This document shows positions 10,801-19,675 of a DNA stretch of 64,000 nucleotides, piece after piece (position 1 is the stretch's first letter; each line of letters starts with the position of its first letter). The stretch is from NCBI GenBank assembly GCA_004014935.1, contig CP025326.1, positions 558,001 to 622,000 on the forward strand, written 5' to 3'. The notes beneath the pieces are model-generated. The model saw nothing but the letters and a program-made list of their open reading frames with translations. It made no database searches and was not told the DNA's origin. The translations under genes and the position numbers were made by a program. Source of the DNA: Saccharomycopsis malanga (lineage: Eukaryota; Ascomycota; Saccharomycetes; Ascoideales; Saccharomycopsidaceae).

Positions 10801-11484
10801 AACAAACATGTTTCATTAACTCTCCCTGTGGACTACAGAAACTATTCATTATCAAGTACCCCTATGGAGCACAAGAGTACCCCAATCGACTTCAAGATGG
10901 TGGAGTTGTATTGGAAGTTGCTCTACATGTGTGCCTTGATTAAAGACACTTCTCATAAACAGACAAACTTGAAACTCATAGGAATGTTTGTCAGTGCCTT
11001 CAGCAAATCAAGGTTCATGGATTGGCTTTTAATCAATAATAATTATGATCATACAATTTTAAGTTCCACTGAAAAAGATGCCATTAATGAAGTTTCCATT
11101 TCTTCTCCAACCAACCCCTCATTGCTTCCATATGGAAACGCAAGACACCGAAAACCACCTCCTAGCCCTAACAATTTACCAGCAAACATTATCACACGTC
11201 CAGACATCTCTACTGGTCCTACTCGCGCCTCATTGGCAATTAATTGCCTTTTATGGGATTCTACGCATACAATACAGTTCTATATTATATCAACATTCAT
11301 CGAATTGATTAAAAACGATATTAACATGCCTATTGTCCGTATTGTCGACTTGATAAAACAAAACTTCCAAATTGATTCAAAGTACATCACAAGAACGTCC
11401 CACCACTACAGCTCGACAAAAAACCCAAACTTGCAGGTACTACAGTTGTTAGGAGATCTCCTTAAAGCCCCTGCTTACAAGTAG
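7828..11484 (+). CDS. Large unrecognised protein, probably helical
   Basis: 1218 residues from the ATG at 7828, which starts MSSVEFRIAFQAFGQG. The frame also extends 18 bp upstream to a GTG at 7810, but ATG is the expected yeast start. The sequence is rich in Leu, Ile and Phe with regularly spaced hydrophobic residues, suggesting a helical-repeat (HEAT/ARM-like) scaffold. There is no signal peptide, transmembrane segment or catalytic motif that I recognise. One acidic, Ser-rich linker near residues 860-885 (10390-10465) and a Ser/Pro-rich stretch near 1095-1125 interrupt the fold. No family name can be given with honesty. A nuclear-pore, trafficking or chromatin scaffold would be typical for this length, but that is only a guess. 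Confidence 0.85.
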   Translation: MSSVEFRIAFQAFGQGVGSGLQPEVEEILEQTGVSGLDFDIQCFKVVYKYLLVPTSELGPLIDSTLLGKLVQKIFELNYLGSQNNPCWTEPSVLLLSIFEAISTHPQCFSELKYNILIDQKLGDTIYLVLTQLDVSAKETQSNYFDFLNTKYQRRYLKLLLNYLDLEQPYCDTLITATQFANLYIFQPILEHYQDDSKHDAKWFLVSIQLFTFAIRKASLATKKYILVNEEVSAVEMLVVFFGKNIVFTGTRPQHMVQAILWTLRFFQSYFHRGFIDILMSSHKDYLTSLFTSLCDALLYMDDFVEDNRLGHQVRSRSLQLLTTILKHAHTQPGSFKVDFHNPKANILDKTLNMLSLSLCNADDIVIIDFLQALISCVTIEDEPLLMSPLQLGKFETRIGNLIHLSIGDHFVETDVNGHNVANLQCLDKYFHLLENPKWQKIINFTKPFSEILVSCQVFANLDLLYPVMQNNMLLHFVKLYKCNPTVIQEFSSSNCLINLLVYLMDKSLEGNDHLLDYIYDVMEIINKMPIVYAKQLLATVPLPILQFIEHVGNDPIYFPMVLNILAYVSMVDNTILAKIYSCNRYKNTIYLPLKKSFNSPNDFATAKQQYAVVLYKGLLESEMAEQLLSSNELEFSCLCKSIIATCRSACESSNRFMMLECVKFFNVLLIKSIEYKLPDLIKQLDILNNIADPILDHNLSHTSTQLDIIYNVLDMITNSIVIYHRDLVHVSSILPKLSNLVHDTSDAVIVCSILDLLHNYLNNKMHSEELEYFVKTLQIDRFFMNILNSLKDVLNYGSREFDEFFACFNKLIRHSAFFSQSIMVNKFQMISTLISVGFDVCKTYIALKDSENSNVSSSSPFQEDYDSDQDEQTAQPKKAKVFLKIDLIMSVFEQLTMDVEYFSLKMKYSLTHNLIRIFTDLCMIDSTLTYSSEKLNNAMLVNICHIVLEDYYGGMKITEKLLGSLDLIFLKNQSFSLDGKNTALSSAPVENKHVSLTLPVDYRNYSLSSTPMEHKSTPIDFKMVELYWKLLYMCALIKDTSHKQTNLKLIGMFVSAFSKSRFMDWLLINNNYDHTILSSTEKDAINEVSISSPTNPSLLPYGNARHRKPPPSPNNLPANIITRPDISTGPTRASLAINCLLWDSTHTIQFYIISTFIELIKNDINMPIVRIVDLIKQNFQIDSKYITRTSHHYSSTKNPNLQVLQLLGDLLKAPAYK

Positions 11485-13217
11485 GTAAAGTAAATATTAG
11501 AACATTTCAATAATATCGTCTATTTGAATGCAGCACTTATCCGTATGTATATTCGCGCGATGTCTAAAAGGGCTTGGCAAAACTCAATCATGTCCGGTCA
11601 TTTGTACACCCAATGGGTTAGTTATCCAAAAATTGTAGTTTTTCGCTTTAATCTTAATTTAAGCTCTCACCAATAAACCAGGGAATCACGTCAAGGAATT
11701 ATGAGAGTTTTTCTGAAAGGTGAAATTATGTTTGATTTAGACAAAATGATACTTTCTCATTGCAAAATATTATGTAAAAGCCAAATCTCAAAACAAAGTA
11801 CACAATATAAAACTCTTGACTCTCTAGAGTATAAAAATACAATGGTTGTATGGTTTTGTTTATTGTAAAGACCCTAGAATATGATTTGAAAGAATAATGT
11901 TTTTGAAAAAATTGGCAATTTTCAGTTTTATCAAATATATACGCGCATATCTAAAATTTGGTATTATAAATAGTATTATAATATATTAAAAAAATTCAAG
12001 ATGGTATTGTATCTTCAACCCAAAAAAACCTGTATAGCACTGGAATATTTCAATAAAACGTTTGATGATCACTCCAAAACATCAACAGGGCGAATCGAGC
12101 ACCAAAACCCTAAGTGAGGAACGCCACACTTGTTTTGCGTGGCGCATGGGTGGCGCATGGTGGCGCATTAAGGCTCAACCAACTTGGCCACCTGGCAATA
12201 GTAAGGCATATAGGTATATTTTTGTTAAAAAGAGGGAATATGTTTACTTTTTGAGGATATAATTTGGCCATTATTATGTCCATTCTTTGAAAATTGTATG
12301 AACAAAAAAATTCTTTGTAAATTGTATGAACAAAAAGCAGAAGAGTTATAATCTTGTCACCATTGAGCCTGAGGCCTTTTTGAGAGTACTAATCCTGCCA
12401 GGTGTTTCCCAGAGGAATATGCTACGGTTTGATTACTGTTGTCATGTCAGAACAAGGTTCTTTGCCTCATTTACAAAACACAGGGTGCTATTATTATTAC
12501 ACACTATTGATTTTTGCTCCCAAATTGGCCGTAGAAATAGGATAGGAGAGCTTTTGGTGGGAAATGCAGCAACAGGCAACCTGAGGCACGCCTATGCATC
12601 AGGCCACGCTGGCTTGCATGATGCATGATGCAAGGACTAGGGCTGCTATTTTTGAATAGCGGAGTGTCAAACTAGACGGCCAAGGTGTGTACAAGGGCCG
12701 AGTGGAGGGAGTAGGTTGGAGGTATGGAAACGGCGGATTGAGCGAGCGAACAATAGAACACAATAGAGAGAGTATATAGGGAAGCGAGAAAGCGTTGTGG
12801 GCGGTAGGAGGCTGCGGCAGTTGCATATATAGCATGTGGGCAAACGCAAGTATCATTCGGGGGATTGCATGGTATAGGAAGGAGGAATTCCGGGTGGAAA
12901 CAGTGGAATTTACTCTGGCCAATGGCAATTTGATTCATGGCAAGAGAATTAATAGCGTAGCCGAGGTGCTATTTTTAAGTACTGTGGCAGAGACACTACA
13001 CGGCCATTGTATTGTATGGAGCTGTAGGCGGTAACCTTATTGTAAAAATTTTCTGGAACGTTGCAAGTGTGAAGGTAAAAGTTTGAAGGTGAGGATTTGC
13101 TTAGGCTTTTCCTTTAGTTTTGTAAGGGATTTCCTTTGTATTGGGCGTTTATAAGCAGGTTGAGCCGTTGATTTGTAGGCAGAGGTTTCCTGAGAGTAGC
13201 AAGAGCTCCACAAGACG
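11485..13217. other. Spacer: SINE fragment, repeat R1 and promoter of the 677-residue gene
   Basis: A SINE-body fragment (minus) lies at 11535-11620, then repeat R1 at 11625-12260. From 12330 to 13217 the sequence is less AT-rich, with TGCATGATGCATGATGCA around 12615-12632. This part probably carries the promoter of the gene starting at 13218. Short open frames here on both strands show no protein features. Confidence 0.5.
11625..12260 (-). repeat. tRNA-Thr-like interspersed repeat, copy R1
   Basis: Truncated member of the R family (see R8). On the minus strand the B-box-like ACTCGATTCG equivalent is near 12095 and the hairpin arm GGCGTTCC near 12120. The hairpin loop lacks the 10-bp unit seen in other copies and instead shows repeats of GGCGCATG. 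The body, with the conserved ATACTTTCTCATT segment near 11750, lies to the left. Confidence 0.7.
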
Positions 13218-15251
13218 ATGAGATCCCCACACAGCAGAGCGAAAACGAGAAGTATCATTTCGTTTGGGGCCAACAGTTATTTTGTCGTGCCAGAGCAGTA
13301 TCACGATGAAAAGGTGCAGTTTTTCCTTGATATCTTTGGGGAGGACTTTGAGTCCAAATATATGCTTTCGCAGAAGCTTGGAAACCCGGGCTTGAAGAAG
13401 AGCCAGTCCTGGACAAGCAGTGTTTATCGGCAGCGGCTGCTGTCAGACATCCACAAGCGAGCTTCAGAAGTTGTAGACAAGTTGGGCCGGAAATTGTCAA
13501 CGAGATCACGAAAGTTGATCTTGGACAATTGCGAGCTACCAGAGGGGCCTGTGGACTCGTATTATGACAACTACACTGCGGCGAGCCCGGCCCAGGAGGT
13601 GGAAAGCAGCGCCAATGTGCTGTTTGAAGCTTTGCAGTACAAAACTGCCAACAATCTGAGATTGAGTCTTATCGCAAGCCCCACGGAGATCCCCACAAGC
13701 TTTGCGACCATCATCAGGCCCGAAAAGGAGCTCAGTGCCGAGGATTTCGACCACGACTCGATAATCGACGAGAAAATACACTGGAAACCCATCCAGAGCT
13801 CCACCGCCGCCAATTATGTCCACAGCGACCACGACAGTGTCAGCCTGTTGGTGCTGAAGCTCCCTAGAGCTCACACAGACACCGCATTGCTACAATACAG
13901 CTTCAAAGTCAACCAGAAGCTCCAGGAGACACACAGCGCCTACCAGAAACATCGCCAGTACTTTAACAAGCAGGTAAGCATCGTAGACCACTCGTCAGAC
14001 GACAGCTCTGGCGAGGACAATGAAAACCAGTCCGGATTGAAGAAATGGAGAGCACTCGTCAAGTCTAAACTCAAAAAACAAGTGGGCCGTGCAAAACATA
14101 AAAAGCACGATAAGTTTGACAATATTATCGACAATCCAGTGGAACAATACGCATTGAAACATTATTATAATCCAGATTTCATCCCTCCATTGTCGTCGCT
14201 TGAAAAACAGCAAGATGAGGAACTAATGGATGATGAAATGGAAATGATGGTGGATCAAGACATTGTGGCCACCAAATACGAACCTTCATATTTCTATAAT
14301 AACCTGAAATCCGAGAGAGTCTTTGTTGGTGGCGAGAGAGTCTTTAGCTGTGAGAGAGTTTCCAAAGTTAGTAGTGAGAGAGTTTCCAAATCCAGTAGTG
14401 AGAGACTTTCCAAAGTTGGTAGTGAAAGACTGTCAAGTAGTATTGACAAATTATCAAATAGCAATGAAAAACTATCTGATAGTAATGAAAAACTATCAAA
14501 TAACGAAAAACTATCTGATAGTAATGAAAAACTATCAAATAACGAAAAACTTTCAAACAGCACTGAAAAACTATCAAACAGCACTGACAAATTATCAAAT
14601 AGTAGTGAAAAACTATCAAACAGCACTGAATCTAGTAAAGACCAACCATCGCCTACCAACAAGCATTTTTCCACCATAAATCCACCCAATGTGACAACAA
14701 AAGTTGTTATTGAGCCCAGTGTGCGTAAAACATTGAAAAAAAGAACCACTGTTCAGTTTTCTCCTTCCGACATCCATTTGCCCAACCCCCATCATATTCC
14801 TATCAGACTTCAGCAAAAGATTATCAATCTACATAGGCTTTGTGTGGCCGACGAAAAGTTGATAAATGATGGTATTGATCAAGCTATTGGACAAGCTAAC
14901 AATGAGAAAACATGTCCCGACGAGACTAGTTTGCTAAATTGTTTCAATACTCTTAAAAACGAAACAATAACAGCCTCTCCATTGATGGATTTTTCCTCAA
15001 AATTTGGCAATTTCTATCAGCATCCTCTTCATAATATCCAATCTTCCAAAACTGGTAGACGAAGAACTTTTCAATTTGATTTGGATAAAACCATTCAACT
15101 CCATTACAACAGCTCGCCATTAGCTTCTCCTCCAGCTTCAACGTTGGACCCTTCACTGGAAACCGGCTCTTCTTATTTCCATAGCACGTCTAACCGTGCT
15201 CGGCACAAGTCTGTTCCTTTACTTTGCAGTCTAGACAAAAACAGCACCTGA
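13218..15251 (+). CDS. Unrecognised Ser-rich protein with heptad-like EKLSNS repeats
   Basis: 677 residues starting MRSPHSRAKTRSIISFGANSYF. Residues 1-100 look folded (VQFFLDIFGEDFESKYML, then a basic helix). Residues 250-300 are basic and acidic patches. Residues about 363-473 (14306-14635) are a tandem array of 6-7-residue units of the type SERVSK/SNEKLSN, at least 14 copies, with the DNA repeating as well. The C-terminal third has Ser/Pro stretches that look like phosphorylation targets. There is no transmembrane segment or enzyme motif. I do not recognise the family. A SINE lies within 50 bp of the stop. Confidence 0.8.
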   Translation: MRSPHSRAKTRSIISFGANSYFVVPEQYHDEKVQFFLDIFGEDFESKYMLSQKLGNPGLKKSQSWTSSVYRQRLLSDIHKRASEVVDKLGRKLSTRSRKLILDNCELPEGPVDSYYDNYTAASPAQEVESSANVLFEALQYKTANNLRLSLIASPTEIPTSFATIIRPEKELSAEDFDHDSIIDEKIHWKPIQSSTAANYVHSDHDSVSLLVLKLPRAHTDTALLQYSFKVNQKLQETHSAYQKHRQYFNKQVSIVDHSSDDSSGEDNENQSGLKKWRALVKSKLKKQVGRAKHKKHDKFDNIIDNPVEQYALKHYYNPDFIPPLSSLEKQQDEELMDDEMEMMVDQDIVATKYEPSYFYNNLKSERVFVGGERVFSCERVSKVSSERVSKSSSERLSKVGSERLSSSIDKLSNSNEKLSDSNEKLSNNEKLSDSNEKLSNNEKLSNSTEKLSNSTDKLSNSSEKLSNSTESSKDQPSPTNKHFSTINPPNVTTKVVIEPSVRKTLKKRTTVQFSPSDIHLPNPHHIPIRLQQKIINLHRLCVADEKLINDGIDQAIGQANNEKTCPDETSLLNCFNTLKNETITASPLMDFSSKFGNFYQHPLHNIQSSKTGRRRTFQFDLDKTIQLHYNSSPLASPPASTLDPSLETGSSYFHSTSNRARHKSVPLLCSLDKNST

Positions 15252-15267
15252 ATTTTATAGATATTTG

Positions 15268-15510
15268 GTTATAATAATAATTTTATATTTTGAGCCCAGT
15301 ACATTTATATTTGGATATAATAATAATCTTATATTTCGAGCCCAGTACATATCAGTTTCGTATATACGCGCTATGTCTAAGGGGACTTGGTGAAACCCAA
15401 TCATGTCCTTTTGATCATAGTTGGTTCACCCATGTTCCTGTTAGGTTTTTTTTTCTCTTCTCCATACGGCCCAGTGGTTGGGCTTGAAATATATAATAAT
15501 AATAATAATA
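15268..15510 (-). mobile_element. SINE copy, chimeric
   Basis: The minus-strand SINE reads from its triplet tail (twice, at about 15275 and 15318) through GCCCAGTACATAT, TTTCGTATATACGCGC and ACCCAATCATGTCC to the head (ACGGCCCAGTGG near 15467). It joins directly to a plus-oriented SINE tail, GGGCTTGAAATATA plus ATA repeats, at 15480-15510. The same head-to-tail junction recurs, inverted, at 48330-48375. Confidence 0.75.
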
Positions 15511-15524
15511 ATAACATTAAAACA

Positions 15525-16510
15525 ATTGTAACTTCAAGTTCATGGGAATAAAAGTTTTTTCAAAGCGGCATCCCTGAACCTAAATATAAAGCTTATTAAT
15601 ATGCACATTACGATTTACCTAGTTCATAAATTATTAAATGAATAGTGAAAGTTGAAATATGCTATTTTGACATTATCTTACGATTAATACCAAATAAAAT
15701 TTCCTTTGAGAAACCATACTAAAAAATTTTTTTTAGTTTTTAGGATACAAGTTTCTTTGAAATAAAACCTCATCCAAATCTTGAAACAAGCTGCAATAAA
15801 ACAAAAAGCAATATAAACCTATAGAATGTTGTCAAGCGATAAATAAACATGTTCTGAGAGGTGAAAATTCCGATTTCTAACTCATTATGTGTTATTTTCG
15901 ACAAACTGATACTTTCTCATTATTAAATAAATGTTAAAAACCAGATATTAAACCAAATTACACAGAATAATGCTCTACAATTTGGGGAGTATATAAATAC
16001 AATTTTTGTATGGTTTGGTTTGCTGCAAATACTTTAGAATATGGTTTAACAAAATCAACTTTTTGCCAAAATTGGAAATTTTCCGTTATATCAAATATTT
16101 ATTCGAAAACTTGAGATTGTTTATTATAAAAAGTACTATAATAAAGCAAAAATTTTTGAAACTCTGGTGTTTGTTTTTCAAATCAAATTAACCTGGATAG
16201 CATAGAGTTAACTCAATAAAACGTTTGATGAATATTTCAAAACATCAATAGCGCGAATCGAGTACCAAAACCCCAAGTGAGGAACGCCACACTTGATTTT
16301 CTGCACTATTCTGCACTATTCTGCACTATTCTGCACTATTGTGTGTGGCGCATGGCCTAACCAACTTGGCCACCTGGCAATAGTAAGGCATATAGGCATA
16401 TTTCTGTTGAAAAGAGATATTACTTTTCAAGAGTATATTTTTAGTATGCCCATTTTTTGCCAAATGTATATAAGCCGTGATGGAAGGAATCTTGGGTGAT
16501 CTATGCGAGA
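15525..16510 (-). repeat. tRNA-Thr-like interspersed repeat, copy R2
   Basis: Near-complete member of the R family, minus orientation. The tRNA-like part is 16250-16390. Its hairpin loop contains four perfect copies of CTGCACTATT (complement AATAGTGCAG). The conserved TATAAAGCTTATTA lies near 15585 and ATACTTTCTCATTATT near 15910. Flanked on both sides by SINE sequences with the same junctions as R8. Confidence 0.8.
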
Positions 16511-16544
16511 TATTGCGCCTTTTATTAGTTTGTCGATGAGATCA

Positions 16545-16735
16545 GTATAATAATATTATATATTTCAAGTCCAGTACATATAAGTTTCGTATATAATAGC
16601 TATATCTGAAAGGGTTGGTAAAACCCAATCATGTCTTTTTGATCATAGTTGGTTTACCCGTGCTCCTGCCAGATCTTTTCTTTTCTCCGAGAGCACTGAC
16701 CACTGAGCCAAATGGCCCAGTGGTCGATATTTGCA
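16545..16735 (-). mobile_element. SINE copy, short form without B box
   Basis: Tail and 3' end at 16545-16580, body (ATCATGTC, GATCATAGTTGG) at 16620-16660, head (GAGCACTGACCACTGAGCC) near 16700-16720, ending GGCCCAGTGG. The GGGTTCGATTCCC module is absent. It abuts R2 at the junction TCGATGAGATCAGTATAAT, also seen at R9 and R8. Confidence 0.75.
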
Positions 16736-16969
16736 TATAAATATTTGTTTGGCAGTAGCTACAAGTTACGATTACTATTCCTACAGCTTGAACAATTTGA
16801 GAAACAGTAATACAATGTGTAATAATAATCAAAAAAATCTATAAATTGAATAAATAAACCTAATAATGGTTGGAGTCTTGGAACCCCAATAACGAACGTG
16901 TGATGCCTAACAAGTGGCGAATGGGATAAACTGAAGAAAAGAGAAAACAGGTAATGACAACCAAGTTGA

Positions 16970-17218
16970 TTAAAAGTTTAAATGGCCATTAGAATCCACA
17001 GTGGCGATTCTTTTAGGGACCGGGCGACGTTTGTCAATGATTCTTGGTTCTGAATTGGGAGAAAGAACCACTCTAGAACGACGGACAAGCTCACGTTTAT
17101 GAGATTCCACCACAGAGCGAAAATAGTGGGAGGGAAGGGTTTTTGGATCTTTAATAGGAGCAGCGGAAACAAGACCAAATGCCAAAAAAACCGAGATTAT
17201 TGTACTTGAAAACTGCAT
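16970..17218 (-). CDS. Small secreted peptide precursor with Kex2-type sites
   Basis: 82 residues. Residues 1-20 are a textbook yeast signal peptide (MQFSSTIISVFLAFGLVSAA). Dibasic sites follow at KR41-42, RR46-47, KR63-64 and KR69-70. Cleavage after the last KR would release the 12-residue C-terminal peptide IATVDSNGHLNF. The precursor layout (signal, pro-region, Kex2 sites, short C-terminal peptide) resembles secreted peptide hormones, but there is only one candidate peptide and no similarity to known alpha-factors that I recognise. The gene sits alone in a repeat-rich spacer. It could be a chance frame; the quality of the signal peptide argues for a gene. Confidence 0.5.
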   Translation of the reverse strand: MQFSSTIISVFLAFGLVSAAPIKDPKTLPSHYFRSVVESHKRELVRRSRVVLSPNSEPRIIDKRRPVPKRIATVDSNGHLNF

Positions 17219-18429
17219 TATTATTTAGGACCTTTTTGAAAATGAATGACTATAGTGAGGCAGGTGTTTGTATTTACTAATTTACTTTTACAATACATGG
17301 AACAAACATCCATGGAAAATGTACACTTTTTATACTGTTAAATAACATGTTAATCTAAGATGAATATCCATAAAAAAGGATGTAGCATCAAAACGCGCAC
17401 CGCCAAAAGGGCAAGAAAATGACAAATTGTATTGGGATAGAAAGTGCCCGTTTATTAGTACTGACAATTTGTAAGAACTGCGCAAGAAAATGAGCGGAAT
17501 CTGACATGAGTAAATTCTGGAATGCCTATTGGTTTCATATACGGTTTAGCAACGGCCGTTTCATTGGTACGGAGCCTTGTGGTTTGGTCAGTAAACTGTA
17601 TATAGTGGTAGTATTAAGAAAAAGGTTTGCGAACAAAGTAGTGAGTGACTATGGATATTGGTTGATTGTATACCAATTGGTTGATTATATACGATATATG
17701 TAGGCGTTTGTATGATTTTTACAGTGGACGATTAGTTGGGTGTCAATACTTTCATGTTCCTGTAGATTAGTATGGAAATTGGCAAATTGGCGTCGATTCC
17801 CAATTCGAACACTTTTTACAATGCTAAACAAGCAGGTCCAGCTATTTGAAAAATGACAGGCAAAGATAGTTTATAATCTCTATTCAAAAGCCACTGGGCC
17901 GGATGGCGGAGAAAGAAGACATGGCAAGATAATTTAGATAGTGCTCTCGGAGAAGAGAAAAAAGACCGGTGAGCCAACTATGATCAAAAGGACATGATTG
18001 GGTTTTACCAAGTCCCCTTAGGGGATATATACGAAACCGCTATGTACTGGGCTTGAAATATATGATATTATTATTATTAATCACCATTAAAATTGTATGG
18101 CTTGATATTTTTAGCTTGATATTGTTAAAATTTTAAATAGTCTTCATTACAACTAAACCAACAAATCTCAAAAACTAATAGGAAAGCTAATTTATTGTTA
18201 TTGAAATTTGATGAATATTAAAGCTAATTTATTGTTATTGAAATTTGATGAATAAAAGCTGATTTATTGTTATTGAAATCTAATAAATATCAAAGCCAAC
18301 TTACAATTTCAATTGAACTCTACTGAATATAAAGACAAACTTACAATTTCTATCGAAATCTAATGAATAGCAAAACTAATTTATTTCTACTGAAATCTGA
18401 TGGATGTCAAAGCTAAATTAAAATTTCAA
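17219..18429. other. Spacer with SINE copies and tandem repeat
   Basis: Promoter of the secreted-peptide gene, then SINE pieces at 17780-17870 and 17889-18085, then five degenerate copies of a roughly 40-bp unit (AGCTAATTTATTGTTATTG) at 18185-18425. No gene recognised. Confidence 0.55.
17889..18085 (+). mobile_element. SINE copy, short form
   Basis: Head CCACTGGGCCGGATGGC, module TGCTCTCGGAGAAGAGAAAA, then GAGCCAACTATGATCAAAAG, GATTGGGTTTTACCAAGTCC, ATATACGAAAC and GTACTGGGCTTGAAATATA with an ATT tail. No B box. A remnant of another copy (GTCGATTCCC...) lies at about 17780-17870. Confidence 0.8.
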
Positions 18430-18590
18430 GTGAATAATTGCCGGGAGAACTTTTCAACAGGAACGAAACATTACGTTTTCGTTCATCTTTGGGCTGTTGT
18501 TGTCGAGTTGTCAGACTCTCTGATTTTTTCATGATGCTTTCCGGATGATTGTTTTTTTTGCTTGTTGGATTTAGCAAAGGGGTTGAATGC
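18427..18590 (+). pseudogene. Ectopic copy of an internal piece of the 402-residue gene
   Basis: 164 bp that match 62708-62871, inside the gene at 62148-63356, with three mismatches and no gaps by eye. Both lie in the same orientation on the window, so the antisense of that gene is on the plus strand here too. It has no start, no flanking gene sequence and no promoter; it is a non-functional fragment. High identity suggests a recent copy or gene conversion. Confidence 0.9.
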
Positions 18591-18621
18591 TAGACCCTAG
18601 TTCTTCTATTCCTATATACCT

Positions 18622-18682
18622 TTTATTGTTTTACATAGTCTACGTTTTACCCATTCTCCTGTCAATACAAACTCATCTTGAT
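18622..18682 (-). repeat. Third short interspersed repeat, copy 1
   Basis: Reverse complement reads GATGAGTTTGTATTGA, GGAGAATGGGTAAAACGTAG, then AAAACAATAAAAGG. It matches 33084-33155 over about 60-70 bp and 44675-44713 over about 40 bp. Nature unknown. Confidence 0.55.
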
Positions 18683-18774
18683 ATTACAATTTGATTAAAA
18701 AATTATCTTATTAGATTCTTATATAGTTGTAATATCAAGCTTATCTGGATTAACTAGACGTTTTTGGTAACTAT

Positions 18775-18862
18775 GACCTGGTCGGAATCGAACCCGCGTC
18801 GATGTTAGGGCTTTTTGTAGAGCATTAACCACTGGGCCACGGGGCCAAGTGGCAGATATTAA
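18775..18862 (-). mobile_element. tRNA-like SINE head (copy near LPX1, distal)
   Basis: On the minus strand: GTGGCCCAGTGGTTAATGCTC (A-box-like D arm, read in two parts: GTGGCCCAGTGG then TTAATGCTC) and GCGGGTTCGATTCC (B box, T arm). The acceptor ends do not pair, so this is not a functional tRNA gene. It is related to the SINE heads elsewhere in the window and to the copy at 19332-19418. Confidence 0.65.
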
Positions 18863-19002
18863 TACTATAATTAGTTTCAAATCAGTTTAAGACAAAAGAA
18901 ATTTGATTAACCACAATACAGAGACAAGTTAGCAATACAAGGTATTAATTAAAAGTCTATAACTCCAAATGCTGCCATTTTTATTAGATATCTAGTAAGC
19001 TT

Positions 19003-19300
19003 TTCCAAAAAGCAGAGCAAGTTGTCATGGTTTTCAACCCCAATGGACATAGAAACCAAATATGGCTTCTACAAACACGTACAAACTAAATTAAATGCAG
19101 ACAAACCCTCTGAGGATCACAATTTAGGTTTTGGGTGGAAAAAGTGTTTTTTATAGCCAAAATCGAAAAAAGAAGACCAAGTTGTCATGGTTTTCAAGCC
19201 CAATGGACATAGGAACCAAATATGGCTTGTAAAAAATCGTACAGACAAAACCAAATGCAAAACACCCTCTGACGATTGCAATTTAGGATTTGGGTTGAAA
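19003..19300 (-). pseudogene. Two duplicated 3' ends of the LPX1-like gene
   Basis: Copy 1 (19003-19172) repeats the last about 20 codons of the gene plus about 110 bp of 3' flank; its frame still reads FFDFGYKKHFFHPKPKL and stop. Copy 2 (about 19172-19300) is more decayed and keeps only the flank and a few last codons. A 73-codon open frame at 19117-19338 spans both. They are tandem partial duplications of the host gene end at 19560-19735, without a promoter or catalytic part. Confidence 0.75.
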
Positions 19301-19331
19301 AAGCAGTAAATCAAAAATGAGATTGTCAAAA

Positions 19332-19418
19332 ATGACATAGTGGGAATCGAACCCGCGTCGATGCTAGGACGTTTCGTAGAGAATTAACCACTGGGCCACG
19401 GGGCCCAGTGACATATAT
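19332..19418 (-). mobile_element. tRNA-like SINE head (copy near LPX1, proximal)
   Basis: On the minus strand: GTGGCCCAGTGGTTAATTC, GACGCGGGTTCGATTCCCAC; the T arm pairs except for one position. The acceptor stem does not pair. It lies 3' of LPX1 in the same orientation and was duplicated together with the gene end. Confidence 0.65.
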
Positions 19419-19675
19419 TATTACTATAATTAGTTTAAAATTAGATTAAAACAAAAGAAACTTAATAAACCACAATACAGAAAATATTTAGCAGTACATG
19501 ACACTAATTAAAAGTCCAAAAGTCCAAATTCTGCCATTTTTATTGAATATCTAGTAAACTTTTCCAAAAAGAAGACCAAGTTGTCATATATTTCAACCTC
19601 AATGGCCATAGAAACCAAATATGGCTTCTACAAACACGTACAAACTAAAACAAATGCAAAAAAACCCTCTGAGGA

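Larger units (their letters stand above)
15252..16969. other. Repeat-filled spacer: SINE, R2, SINE
   Basis: Almost fully occupied by a SINE chimera (15268-15510), R2 (15525-16510) and another SINE (16545-16735). About 230 bp of unassigned AT-rich DNA remain before the secreted-peptide gene, whose 3' end faces this spacer. Confidence 0.65.

Noticed and set aside
18775-18862. Functional tRNA gene
   Set aside because: A and B box are present but the acceptor ends do not pair and the anticodon arm is not convincing; a SINE-type head fits better.
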